The translations under genes and the position numbers were made by a program. The notes under the pieces were generated by a model, which worked only from the letters and a program-made list of their open reading frames with translations, did not search any database and had not been told where the DNA came from. Below are positions 55,343 through 63,788 of a DNA stretch of 64,000 nucleotides, in pieces. How positions within the stretch are numbered: position 1 is the first letter of the stretch; each line of letters starts with the position of its first letter. Origin of the DNA: Frigoribacterium sp. Leaf186 (GTDB taxonomy: Bacteria; Actinomycetota; Actinomycetes; Actinomycetales; Microbacteriaceae); the NCBI RefSeq assembly GCF_001423905.1, contig NZ_LMPQ01000010.1, positions 678,448 through 742,447 of the forward strand. The letters are read 5' to 3'.

Positions 55343-57079
55343 TCACGCGGCGGGCTGCGGCGCGAGGACGCGTCCGACGGCTCGCGTGATGAGCCCGAGC
55401 GAGGTGGCGCCGGCGTCGGGCGTGCCGAGGCTCTTCTCGGCGTGGGGCCGGGCGCGGCCCATCTTGGGCAGCAGGTCGGCCGTCGCCGCGGCCGCCGTCA
55501 CGGCGACCTCGGCCGCCGTGGCCCAGGCCGTAGCGAGGTCGGCCCCGCTGTCGACCGCGGCGGTGAGCGCCGCGTCGAAGGGGACGAGCACGTCGACCAT
55601 GGTCTTGTCGCCGACCGTGGCGCCGAACTCGAGGATCGCCTCGGTCGCGGCCGAGACGCCTCGGGCCACGGAGGCGCGGTCGGGGGCCGCCTCGTCGCCC
55701 ACGGCCGCGCCGAGGCTCGCGAGGGCCGCACCCCAGAGGGCACCGGAGGTGCCACCGGCACGGTCGGACCAGGCGTCGCCGGCGAGGTCGAGGACGGTGC
55801 CCGCCCCCGCACCGGCGAGCACGGCCTCACGAGCCGCGGCGACGGCGGCGTGGACCCCGCGCTGCATGCCGATGCCGTGGTCGCCGTCCCCGGCGACGGC
55901 GTCGATGCGTCCGAGCTCGTCGACGTTCTCCTCGACGGTGGCCCGAACCGCCTCGAGGGCGGCCAGCACCAGGTGGGCGGTCTGCTGCGACGCGGGGGTC
56001 GCGGGCGGGATCGTGATCGCGACCCGCGCCTCCTGCTCGGCGTCGTCCGCCCGCAGCGCGGCGTCGACGGAGCCCTTCTTGTAGGCGGGTGCGTCGACGG
56101 GGGCCGCCCAGAGGCGCTCGAGTTCGTCGTCGAGCCAGAACAGGGTCAGCGAGACGCCGGCCATGTCGAAGCTCGTGACGAGCTCGCCGACCTCGGGCTC
56201 GACGACCTCGACGCCCGCCTCGCGCAGCAGGGCGTCGACCCGGGCGTAGACGACGAAGAGCTCTTCGTACTTGACCGAGCCGAGGCCGTTGAGCAGCACG
56301 GCGACGCGCCCGCCGCGCGCCTCGTCGACGCCGTCGGGCAGTTCGTCGCTCGCGAGCAGCGACTCGACGAGCAGCTCGGCCAGGCCGTCGGCCGTGGGGA
56401 CGTCGGTCTCGCCGATGCCCGGTTCGCCGTGGATGCCCATGCCGACGGCCATGCGGCCCTCGGGCACGGTGAAGAGCGGCTCGTCGGCCCCGGGCAGCGA
56501 GCAGCCCGAGAACGCCACGCCGACGCTGCGAGTGCGCTCGTTCGCCTTGACGGCGACGCGGACGACGTCGTCGAGGTCGGCACCATCTTCGGCGGCGGCC
56601 GCGGCCGACTTGAAGACGGTGAGGTCGCCGGCGATGCCACGACGCTTGTGCTTCTCGGCGATCGACGCGCTCGAGATGTCGTCGGTGACGACGACCGTGC
56701 GCGTCTCGACGCCCTCGTCGATCAGCTTCTGCTGGGCCTTGTCGAAGTTGAGGACGTCACCGGCGTAGTTGCCGTAGCTGAGCAGGACGCCCCCGCCGTT
56801 CTGGGCGGACTTGGCAACGGACCGCACCTGCTGCCACGAGGGCGACGCGAAGAGGTTGCCGAGGGCGGCGCCGTGGGCGAGGCCCTGGCCGACGAGCCCG
56901 CCGAAGGCCGGGTAGTGACCGGAGCCGCCGCCGACGACGAGGGCGACGCTGCCGGGGGTCGAGCGGGTCGCCCGGACCACGCCGCCGTGGACCCGTCGCA
57001 CCCAGCGCTGGTTGGCGGCCACGAAGCCGTCGATCATCTCGTCGGCGAAGTCGCCCGGATCGTTGAAGAGGCGTGTCAT
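55343..57079 (-). CDS. lerK: L-erythrulose kinase (dihydroxyacetone-kinase type, DhaK-DhaL fusion)
   Basis: 578-aa ATP-dependent kinase. The DAK1 half ([15 protein letters not shown], substrate-binding His in [10 protein letters not shown]) is followed by the DAK2 half ([16 protein letters not shown] metal site). The linker holds a dispersed repeat (56021-56035, QEARV). L-erythrulose is preferred over dihydroxyacetone on context (lerI and derI follow after 35 bases). A true dihydroxyacetone kinase remains possible. Confidence 0.8.
   Translation of the reverse strand: MTRLFNDPGDFADEMIDGFVAANQRWVRRVHGGVVRATRSTPGSVALVVGGGSGHYPAFGGLVGQGLAHGAALGNLFASPSWQQVRSVAKSAQNGGGVLLSYGNYAGDVLNFDKAQQKLIDEGVETRTVVVTDDISSASIAEKHKRRGIAGDLTVFKSAAAAAEDGADLDDVVRVAVKANERTRSVGVAFSGCSLPGADEPLFTVPEGRMAVGMGIHGEPGIGETDVPTADGLAELLVESLLASDELPDGVDEARGGRVAVLLNGLGSVKYEELFVVYARVDALLREAGVEVVEPEVGELVTSFDMAGVSLTLFWLDDELERLWAAPVDAPAYKKGSVDAALRADDAEQEARVAITIPPATPASQQTAHLVLAALEAVRATVEENVDELGRIDAVAGDGDHGIGMQRGVHAAVAAAREAVLAGAGAGTVLDLAGDAWSDRAGGTSGALWGAALASLGAAVGDEAAPDRASVARGVSAATEAILEFGATVGDKTMVDVLVPFDAALTAAVDSGADLATAWATAAEVAVTAAAATADLLPKMGRARPHAEKSLGTPDAGATSLGLITRAVGRVLAPQPAA
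56021..56035 (-). repeat. Dispersed repeat inside the kinase linker
   Basis: GACCCGCGCCTCCTG on the plus strand; in the gene it reads QEARV between the DAK1 and DAK2 halves. Confidence 0.7.
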
Positions 57080-57144
57080 GAGAACTCCAGGAGGCGGTGG
57101 TCCGGTCGACGGCGCGACGGCACGGCGACGGGGCGAAGAGGGGG

Positions 57145-57178
57145 GCGGGGCCCGGGTCGGTGATCGTCCGGGCCCCGC
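57145..57178 (-). terminator. Hairpin between the transporter and lerK
   Basis: GCGGGGCCCGG (57145-57155) pairs perfectly with 57168-57178 around a 12-base loop, just after the transporter stop. It may be an attenuator or mRNA-stabilising hairpin inside the operon. Confidence 0.6.
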
Positions 57179-57200
57179 GGGGGTGGGGTGTGACCGTCGG

Positions 57201-58595
57201 TCAGTCGAGCCCGGCGGTGGCGGCCAGGTCGGCCTGCTCGCGGGGGCTGAGGGTGCCCTCGGGCTTCTTCATCCGGCTGAGGGCGACCATCAACACGGCC
57301 GACAGCAGCATGAAGAACCCGACGATGAACATCGGCGCCTTGTAGTCGCCGGTGACGTCGGTCACGAGGCCCGTGATGTAGGGCGCGCTGAAGCCGGCGA
57401 GGTTGCCGACGGTGTTGATGAGCGCGATGCCCGCGGCCGCCGCGACCCCGGTCAGGAACTGCGTGGGCAGGGTCCAGAAGTTGGGCAGGGCCGCGAAGAT
57501 CGCCATGGCGGTGACCGCGATCACCGCGATGGTGAGGGCGGGGGACTGGGCGTAGAGCGCGAGCGGGATGCTCAGGCCGCCGACGACGGCGGGGATGACG
57601 ATGTGCCAGGTCTTGAGGCCGCGACGCGAGGCGTCACGCGACCAGAAGTACAGCGCGAGGGCGGCGGGAACGTAGGGGATGGCCGTGATGAAGCCGCGCT
57701 GGGTGACGGTGAACTCGGTGCCGAACTGCTCTTGGAAGCCGCCGATGATGGTGGGCAGGAAGAACGCGAGCGCGTAGAGGCCGTAGATGAAGCCGAAGTA
57801 GATGAAGGAGAGCATCCAGACGCGGCCGTTCTTGAAGACGACGCCGAGGCCGGGGTGCTTGCCGGTGGTCGAGACGGCACCCGTCTTGGTCGAGGCCTCC
57901 TTCACCAGGGCCTGGGTGAGCCAGACCTGCTCCTCTTTCGTGAGCCACTTGGCGTCGGCGGGCTTGTCCTTGAGGTAGAACCAGGCCACGATGCCGACGA
58001 CGATCGCGGGGATGGCGACGCCCATGAACATGAAGCGCCAGCCCTCGAGGCCGAAGAAGACGCCGTCGTGGCTGATCAGCCAGCCGGCGAGCGGGGCGCC
58101 GATGACGGTGGTGAGGGGCTGCGCCAGGTAGAAGAGGGCGAGGATCTTGCTGCGGTGGGCGGCCGGCACCCAGAGGCTCAGGAAGAGGATCGCGCCGGGG
58201 AAGAACCCGGCCTCCATGACGCCGAGCAGGAAGCGCAGCGCGACGAGCTGCTCGAAGTTCTGCACCCAGGTGAAGAGCAACGCCACGATGCCCCAGGTCA
58301 CCATGATGCGGGCGAGCCACTTGCGGGCGCCGAACTTGTGCAGGGCGAGGTTCGAGGGCACCTCGAGCAGGATGTAGCCGATGAAGAACACGCCCGAGGC
58401 GAAGCCGAACTGGGCGGCCGACAGGGCGAGGTCGGACTCCATGCCGTTCGGAGCGGCGAAGCCGATGGCGGTGCGGTCGAGGTAGTTGATGAAGAACATC
58501 AACGCCACGAACGGGACGAGCCGGACGGCGACCTTCTTGATCGCGGACTTCTCGACCGCGCTCTGTGGCGCGGACGTTCGGGTTGTGGTGTCCAC
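57201..58595 (-). CDS. MFS transporter, anion:cation symporter (ACS) type
   Basis: 464 aa from GTG 58595 (GAAGGAG upstream), 12 membrane segments. The N-terminus has FFINYLDRTAIGFAAPNG and later YILLEVPSNLALHKFGARKWLARI, signatures of the ACS family that takes up organic acids such as hexuronates, glucarate and tartrate. First gene of the apionate operon, so D-apionate uptake is a good inference. An open frame extends upstream across the operator and is ignored. Confidence 0.85.
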   Translation of the reverse strand: MDTTTRTSAPQSAVEKSAIKKVAVRLVPFVALMFFINYLDRTAIGFAAPNGMESDLALSAAQFGFASGVFFIGYILLEVPSNLALHKFGARKWLARIMVTWGIVALLFTWVQNFEQLVALRFLLGVMEAGFFPGAILFLSLWVPAAHRSKILALFYLAQPLTTVIGAPLAGWLISHDGVFFGLEGWRFMFMGVAIPAIVVGIVAWFYLKDKPADAKWLTKEEQVWLTQALVKEASTKTGAVSTTGKHPGLGVVFKNGRVWMLSFIYFGFIYGLYALAFFLPTIIGGFQEQFGTEFTVTQRGFITAIPYVPAALALYFWSRDASRRGLKTWHIVIPAVVGGLSIPLALYAQSPALTIAVIAVTAMAIFAALPNFWTLPTQFLTGVAAAAGIALINTVGNLAGFSAPYITGLVTDVTGDYKAPMFIVGFFMLLSAVLMVALSRMKKPEGTLSPREQADLAATAGLD

Positions 58596-58689
58596 ATCGA
58601 CTCCTTCGGATCTAACGACGTTGTTGGATGACGCCTTCGACCGATGCCGGTGGCGCGCAGGGACCATCGTGCCTTTTCCGTCCAAATCT

Positions 58690-58703
58690 GTCAACCGGTT
58701 GAC
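58690..58703. promoter_or_regulatory. Candidate GntR operator in the divergent promoter region
   Basis: GTCAACCGGTTGAC, a perfect 14-base palindrome midway between the divergent transporter (58595) and regulator (58781) starts. A second imperfect dyad, AACGACGTTGTT, lies at about 58615-58626. FadR-type regulators bind short palindromes in such positions. Confidence 0.6.
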
Positions 58704-58780
58704 CAATTGGGCGATGCGGAAGGCCGGCGAGCTCGTCGGCGACGGCAGGACCACGAGCCCCCGCTGACTAAGCTCGGACC

Positions 58781-59518
58781 GTGCCGGCCTACCCAGAGAG
58801 CGACCCCACGAGCCTCGATCTCGAGCTCGAGATGGTCCCGCGCGGCACCGCGGTCAGCGAGGTCGTCAAGCAGCTCGTGGCCCTCTTGACCGCCGGCGAA
58901 CTGACCCCGGGGTCGCGCCTCCCGCCCGAGCGGCAGCTCGCCGAGCGCTTGGGCGTCGGCCGGTCGGCCGTGCGCGAGGCCCTGGCTGCGCTCGAGATCC
59001 TCGGCATCGTCACGGTGCGGCCGGGCTCGGGCACCTACCTGCGCGACCAGACCTCTGAACTGCTGCCGACCACGCTCAGCTGGGGACTCATGCTGAACGC
59101 GGCACGCACGCGAGAACTCATCGAGGTGCGCGGCGGCCTCGAGATCCAGGCCGCGGCCTACGCGGCCGAGCGCGCCACCGACGCCGACGTCGAGAAGCTG
59201 CGGGGCTTCGTCGAGGTGATGGCGGACTCGCTCGAGGACATCGACGCGTTCCTCCAGGCCGACATCCGGTTCCACCTGCAGATCGCCCTCAGCGCCGACA
59301 ACGTCGTGCTCAAGGACCTGCTGCAGAGCACCCGGTCGCTGCTGCGGCTGTGGGTCGAGCGAGGGCTGACCGAGAAGGACCAGGCCGAGGCCGCCTACCG
59401 AGAGCACCGGGCCGTCTTCCGGGCGATCGAGGCGCGCGACCCCGACGCCGCGCTCGCGGCGATGCGCGACCACATGGCCACCGCCGCCGACCGGGTCCGG
59501 AGCGCGACGGTCGTCTAG
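58781..59518 (+). CDS. GntR-family (FadR subfamily) transcriptional regulator
   Basis: 245 aa from GTG 58781. The N-terminal winged helix reads GSRLPPERQLAERLGVGRSA followed by VREALAALEILGIVTVRPGSGTYL. The FCD ligand domain (about 100-235) has Asp and His residues that typically bind a metal or acid (DADIRFHLQIALSA, EHRAVFRAI). Divergent from the apionate operon, so probably its repressor responding to an acid intermediate. Confidence 0.88.
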   Translation: MPAYPESDPTSLDLELEMVPRGTAVSEVVKQLVALLTAGELTPGSRLPPERQLAERLGVGRSAVREALAALEILGIVTVRPGSGTYLRDQTSELLPTTLSWGLMLNAARTRELIEVRGGLEIQAAAYAAERATDADVEKLRGFVEVMADSLEDIDAFLQADIRFHLQIALSADNVVLKDLLQSTRSLLRLWVERGLTEKDQAEAAYREHRAVFRAIEARDPDAALAAMRDHMATAADRVRSATVV

Positions 59519-59649
59519 GTCGGGCCCCCGATGTCCCCACCGTCGTCGTCGTCCCTGTGCCTGGCTCGTCCGTCGCGGCCCACGGAGGGTGCGGTGCGCC
59601 GGGTATGAACGCGGGCCTACCTCCGGCCACGATCTCCCACCAATCGCGC

Positions 59650-59681
59650 AGATGGGCCCCGGCGGATGCGGGGGCCCATCT
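59650..59681. terminator. Hairpin downstream of the GntR gene
   Basis: AGATGGGCCCC (59650-59660) pairs perfectly with GGGGCCCATCT (59671-59681). TTAGTT follows on the plus strand. Confidence 0.7.
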
Positions 59682-60775
59682 GGTTAGTTCCTTGGCTGTC
59701 TTCTCGCGGTAGCTCGGCGCCGATTGACGTAACCGGCGATCCACCAGATCGCCGCTGCCGCTGCAACGATGACCAGTCCGGCGAAGAGGACGAACAACAC
59801 GTCGTAGTTCGCTGGGAGCCCATCACAATTCGACGGCTCATCGGTTACTGGGGCTACGAGAGTCGCGGCAAGAACAGGGTCCAGACGATCTATCGCGACC
59901 TAGCCAAGATGGGGTTGCGAACCAATCCGCCATTCGACGGTGGGCATCTTGATCTCGAAGTTCTCATCGAGCGCGACAGCCCGGAACAGGTGGTGCTGGC
60001 CGTTTCAGAACAGCCAGCGGACCATCTCCTCACCCTGTCTCGAATCGACTCCGCTATGTACGCCCTGCGTCTCCGCGATCAGGGAGCCGTGCGCGGATTC
60101 GTCACCAGGGAAACCCTCGTCTCGGACGCGCTCACCCTGATGATGCGTCACGACTTCTCGCAGCTGCCTGTCGTGGAATCACTCGATCGCCCCGCGGTGG
60201 TCGGAATTTTCACCTGGGAGTCGTTCGGGCAGTCGACGTTGCGGGGTGAGAGTCCCACCACTGTCGGCGAAGTGACGATGCCGACACCACCCGTGGATCT
60301 CCATTCGGATCTTTTCGCGAGTGTCGGCCCCGTGACCGACCGAGGGTATGTGGTGGTCACCTACCGCGGACTGCTGTCCGGGATCGTCACCTCGTCGGAC
60401 CTCGCCTTGGAATTCGAGGAGCTGGCTTTGCCATTCCTGGCTGTCGGTCGATGCGAACGAGAACTCAAGAGGGTTGCAAGGTCGCTCCTGGTCGACGCCA
60501 TCGCGTCGTCCGGCAAGGCTCTCGACGAGTACACCTTCGGCAACCTTCAACACCTCTATGCGGACAACTGGTCCCAGTTGGGTTGGTCGCTCTCGCGAGA
60601 CGAATTCATCTCCTGGCTCGATTCCACGCGGCTGCTGCGCAATTTGATTGCTCACTTCGACGACCCGGATGAGAACCTCTTGTCGGGAATCGAAGCCGTC
60701 CATCGGCTCACGACCTGGCTTTCGGCCATCAAGACCCCAGAAGTCCCCGTGGATGCCGAGCTGAGTGGCTCGTAG
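59666..60775 (+). CDS. CBS-domain protein with HEPN-like C-terminus, start unclear
   Basis: The frame is open from 59666 (369 codons), but protein-like sequence begins only near codon 48 (WEPITIRRLIGYWGYESRGK), where no start codon exists. The part before it lies over a terminator and reads as junk. Domains: a winged-helix-like N-terminus, a CBS pair (RGFVTRETLVSDALTLMM, LSGIVTSSDLALEF) and a helical C-terminal domain with R325-x4-H330 (RNLIAH), a HEPN RNase-type motif. Probably 5'-truncated or starting at an unusual codon. Confidence 0.5.
   Translation: MRGPIWLVPWLSSRGSSAPIDVTGDPPDRRCRCNDDQSGEEDEQHVVVRWEPITIRRLIGYWGYESRGKNRVQTIYRDLAKMGLRTNPPFDGGHLDLEVLIERDSPEQVVLAVSEQPADHLLTLSRIDSAMYALRLRDQGAVRGFVTRETLVSDALTLMMRHDFSQLPVVESLDRPAVVGIFTWESFGQSTLRGESPTTVGEVTMPTPPVDLHSDLFASVGPVTDRGYVVVTYRGLLSGIVTSSDLALEFEELALPFLAVGRCERELKRVARSLLVDAIASSGKALDEYTFGNLQHLYADNWSQLGWSLSRDEFISWLDSTRLLRNLIAHFDDPDENLLSGIEAVHRLTTWLSAIKTPEVPVDAELSGS
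59684..59800 (-). CDS. Possible small membrane protein or C-terminal fragment of one
   Basis: The minus strand reads about 38 codons from GTG 59800: VLFVLFAGLVIVAAAAAIWW, then a basic tail ending RRQPRN. It looks like a single membrane helix and its cytoplasmic end. The frame stays open further upstream, antisense to the CBS-HEPN gene, up to a TAG near 59911. It may be a fragment left by a rearrangement or a chance frame. Confidence 0.3.
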   Translation of the reverse strand: MLFVLFAGLVIVAAAAAIWWIAGYVNRRRATARRQPRN

Positions 60776-60815
60776 CGGCCAGCCGGGAGCCTTTTCTGCC
60801 CGGCCATGGGGGACT

Positions 60816-60832
60816 GCAGGAGGCGCGGGTCG
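60816..60832 (+). repeat. Dispersed repeat after the CBS-HEPN gene
   Basis: GCAGGAGGCGCGGGTCG, 41 bases beyond the stop codon. The remaining 300 bases up to the crystallin-like gene hold no recognisable gene. Confidence 0.65.
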
Positions 60833-61133
60833 CCGTCATGCGGCCAGGTCGAGAGTGCGGGGACGCGCGGGTCGAGTTCTTCGACGGGAACGAGGGCCGG
60901 GCGGCTTCTCCTCATCGGGACAGTGTGCCGGAGATCGTCCCCGCCCAGAGCAGTGGCCGATGGATGGACGACATCGCCCGCGTGATCACGATTCGGACAC
61001 GTGCGACGGGCGACTTGCCCCGTAACAAAGTAGGCGCTACTTTTTGATCAATTCGGGCGGCGGGGGGTTCCACGCCGAAGACGGGTGATCACGCACGGGC
61101 GACCGCCCGTGCGCCACAGAACAAGGGGAAACA

Positions 61134-61475
61134 ATGTTCAAGAAGTCACTTCTCAAGAAGGTCGCGGCGACCGCCGCGACGACGGCCCTGCTCGCCGGCG
61201 GTGCTCTGCTCGCCGCCACTCCGGCGCAGGCGGGCATCCAGACCTGGCGCTACGCCGACTACAAGACGTACCTGACCGACTTCGGCACGGGGACGTCCTA
61301 CGTCGGCGACAGCTACGACAACCTGACGTCGTCCATCAAGGTCACCTCGCCGGCCAACTACGCGGTCCTGTACCAGAACCGCGACTACGGCGGAGCGAAG
61401 ACCGGCAAGTTCTACACCGGCGCCCCGAACCTGGCGCAGTGGAACTTCGACAACATGACCAGCAGCATCGGCTAG
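61134..61475 (+). CDS. Secreted beta/gamma-crystallin-like protein
   Basis: 113 aa: signal peptide (KKVAATAATTALLAGGALLA, cleavage near AQAG) and one small domain of about 80 residues. Two segments, YDNLTSSIKV and FDNMTSSIG, match the N/D-N/D-x-x-S/T-S calcium-binding clamp of microbial beta/gamma-crystallins, and YQNRDYGG fits the conserved aromatic strand. Probably an extracellular calcium-binding protein; the role is unknown. A hairpin terminator follows. Confidence 0.72.
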   Translation: MFKKSLLKKVAATAATTALLAGGALLAATPAQAGIQTWRYADYKTYLTDFGTGTSYVGDSYDNLTSSIKVTSPANYAVLYQNRDYGGAKTGKFYTGAPNLAQWNFDNMTSSIG

Positions 61476-61485
61476 TCCTCGGACG

Positions 61486-61513
61486 GGGGCTGCCAGGGCC
61501 ACCTGGCAGCCCC
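61486..61513 (+). terminator. Terminator after the crystallin-like gene
   Basis: GGGGCTGCCAGG (61486-61497) and CCTGGCAGCCCC (61502-61513) form a perfect 12-bp stem with loop GCCA. Confidence 0.8.
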
Positions 61514-61552
61514 TTCCCTCCGCCCGGTCCGAATCCTCGTAGGAGCACTCCC

Positions 61553-62419
61553 TTGCACAAGCCGCGTACCGTCGCAGCCCTTCTCTCGATCGTCGCGGCC
61601 GTCGGGCTGGCCGCCTGCTCGTCCGAGCCGTCGCCGCCGGCGACGACCTCCGACGACCTGCCCGCGGTCGACATCGACGGGTACCAGGGCGCCGCGGCCC
61701 GACTCGACTTCGAGCACGCGATCCCGTCGCTGCCGCTCGACGAGCTCAGCCTGTCGTCCCCGGCCTACGTGTCGAAGGTCCTGCACGCCCTCGCCGTCCG
61801 CGCCGACGACTGCATGACCGAGCAGGGCTACGACGCCGTCGCCGAACGCCTCGACTGGTCGCCCTACGTCATGGAGGAGGACCGCACCTACGGCCTCTGG
61901 AGCGTCCCCTACGCCAGCCGGTTCGGCGTCGGCCTCGCGACCGGCACCGGCCCGCGGACCCTGGACACCCTGCCCCTCGGCGTCGAGTTCAACAAGGCGT
62001 ACCCAGTCTGCATGGAGAAGGCCAAGACCTCGATGACCGACCAGCTCACCTTCTCTCAGGGCCCCAACGTCGACTGGCGCATCCGCACGGAGGCGCAGGG
62101 TCGCGCCCGCGCGAGCGACGCCGGTCAGAAAGCACGAGCGGACTGGGAGGCCTGCATGGAACAGGCCGGACTGGTGCTCGACCCCGACGACGGCCGGCCC
62201 TCGGCGCAGTACGCCGCCCAAGGCAAGGAGTCCGAGATCGACGCCGCCGTCACCGAGGCCGAGTGCGCCTCCTCGACGGGTGCCGTCCAGACGCTCTACG
62301 ACACCCAGGCCCGGTACGAAGCGGCCTACATGGACGAACAAGCAGCCCAGATCCAGGCGTTCGCCGAGGAGCGGAAAGAAGTCGAGACCTTCTTCGACGA
62401 CGTGATCGCCGGCCGATGA
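61553..62419 (+). CDS. Lipoprotein of unknown function
   Basis: 288 aa from TTG 61553 (AGGAG at 61541-61545). Signal peptide with lipobox LAAC at about residues 18-21. The mature part is acidic with four conserved-looking Cys (DDCMTEQGY, YPVCMEKAK, EACMEQAG, AECASSTG). These are spaced like small DUF-type lipoproteins that precede MacB-type exporters. It overlaps the next gene by ATGA, so it probably works with the adaptor and ATPase. Confidence 0.78.
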   Translation: MHKPRTVAALLSIVAAVGLAACSSEPSPPATTSDDLPAVDIDGYQGAAARLDFEHAIPSLPLDELSLSSPAYVSKVLHALAVRADDCMTEQGYDAVAERLDWSPYVMEEDRTYGLWSVPYASRFGVGLATGTGPRTLDTLPLGVEFNKAYPVCMEKAKTSMTDQLTFSQGPNVDWRIRTEAQGRARASDAGQKARADWEACMEQAGLVLDPDDGRPSAQYAAQGKESEIDAAVTEAECASSTGAVQTLYDTQARYEAAYMDEQAAQIQAFAEERKEVETFFDDVIAGR

Positions 62420-63738
62420 CCCGCGCCGGTGACCCCGACGGGGACGGCGGGGCGGCGGCCGACGGGGGCGTCCGCATCCCACGCCTGCGGTACCCCGTCC
62501 GGATCGTCGTCTTCCTGGTCGTCCTCGCGGCCCTGCTCGCCGGCGCCTTCGTCGCCGGACGCTTCGTGACCTCGCCCACCGACGAGGCCCTGCGGGGCGC
62601 CCGCGCGACCGTGCCCGTGACGGCCACCGTCGACCGACGCGTCGTCTCGCCCGGCTACGCGCTCCCCGCCGCACTCACCGGCGGGACGACCTTCGACGTC
62701 ACGGTGACCGAGGCCTCGGTCCAGGAGTCGTCCACGGCGGCCCCGACGAGTGGGGACAAGGCCCCCACGACCGGTGCGGCGGCTGCCGGCTCGTCCGCCG
62801 CCGACCCGGGCGCCGCCTCCTCGGGCGCCGAGGGCTCGACCGAACGCGTCGTCGTGACCAGCGCCTCCGTCGCCGTCGGCGACGTCGTGGGCACGGGGCG
62901 ACTCCTCGCCGAGGTGTCGGGCAGGCCCCTCTTCGCCCTGCCGACCTCGGTGCCGCTCTACCGTGACCTGCTGCCCGGCATGTCGGGCAACGACGTGAAG
63001 GCCGTGCAACAGACGCTGATCGACCTCGGCTACCGCGGGGTGACCGCCTCGGGGGCGTTCGACGGCGGATCGGTCCGGGCACTCGGTCGGCTCTACGCCG
63101 ACGCGGGCTACCGCCTGCCCTACGTCGCCCCCGGCGTGCAGGGTCTCGCCGTCCACGAGTTCGCGGGCGTCCCCACGGCGTCCGCCACCGTGCTGGCCGC
63201 CGCCGGCGTCGGCACGACCCTGTCGAGCGACGTCGCCGTCGTCCGCCTGCAGACCTCGGCCCCCGTGCTGACGGCCCAGATCACGGCCGTCGAGAGGGAC
63301 GTCGTGACCACCGGGACGACGGTCACGGTGTCGAGCCCCACGTCGGGGCCGATCCCGACCACCGTGCTGAGCGTGGGCGACTTCGTCGCCGGCGACGGGA
63401 CGACCTCGTCGGGGTACCCGATCACCCTCGCCGTGCCGGAGGGCCTCGGGGCGGACGCCGGCACCGCGCTGCAGGTGACGCCCGCCACCCAGGCCGAGGC
63501 CGGCCCGGCGATCCCACTCGTCGCCCTGCGCCAAGAGGGCACCCGCACCTTCGTCGTCCTCGCCGCCTCGGGCGACGCCACCTCGGGCGACGCCGCCCCG
63601 GACGACGCCGACCAGAGGGGCAGCCCCGCACCACCGGTCGAGGTCGACGTGACCGTGCTCGCCCAGGCGGACGGCTGGGCCTCGATCGCCGAGACCGAGC
63701 GGCTGCCGATCGGCCAGCGCCTGGCGGTCGAGTCGTGA
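62416..63738 (+). CDS. Peptidoglycan-binding membrane-fusion (adaptor) protein
   Basis: 440 aa from ATG 62416. One N-terminal membrane helix (IVVFLVVLAALLAGAFVAG), then a periplasm-facing adaptor with a PG_binding_1 domain at about 190-235 (LLPGMSGNDVKAVQQTLIDL) and beta-barrel parts. Such adaptors in actinobacteria link a MacB-like ABC transporter to the wall. It overlaps the ABC ATPase gene by GTGA. Substrate unknown. Confidence 0.82.
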   Translation: MTRAGDPDGDGGAAADGGVRIPRLRYPVRIVVFLVVLAALLAGAFVAGRFVTSPTDEALRGARATVPVTATVDRRVVSPGYALPAALTGGTTFDVTVTEASVQESSTAAPTSGDKAPTTGAAAAGSSAADPGAASSGAEGSTERVVVTSASVAVGDVVGTGRLLAEVSGRPLFALPTSVPLYRDLLPGMSGNDVKAVQQTLIDLGYRGVTASGAFDGGSVRALGRLYADAGYRLPYVAPGVQGLAVHEFAGVPTASATVLAAAGVGTTLSSDVAVVRLQTSAPVLTAQITAVERDVVTTGTTVTVSSPTSGPIPTTVLSVGDFVAGDGTTSSGYPITLAVPEGLGADAGTALQVTPATQAEAGPAIPLVALRQEGTRTFVVLAASGDATSGDAAPDDADQRGSPAPPVEVDVTVLAQADGWASIAETERLPIGQRLAVES

Positions 63739-63788
63739 CCACCGGTCGAGTCGTGACCACCGGTCGAGTCGTGACCACCGGTCGTGTC
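63735..63788 (+). repeat. Three tandem 18-base repeats at the ATPase start
   Basis: Three head-to-tail copies of GTGACCACCGGTCGAGTC (63735-63752, 63753-63770, 63771-63788; the last has one change). Each copy carries an in-frame GTG and adds six residues (VTTGRV). Confidence 0.85.
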
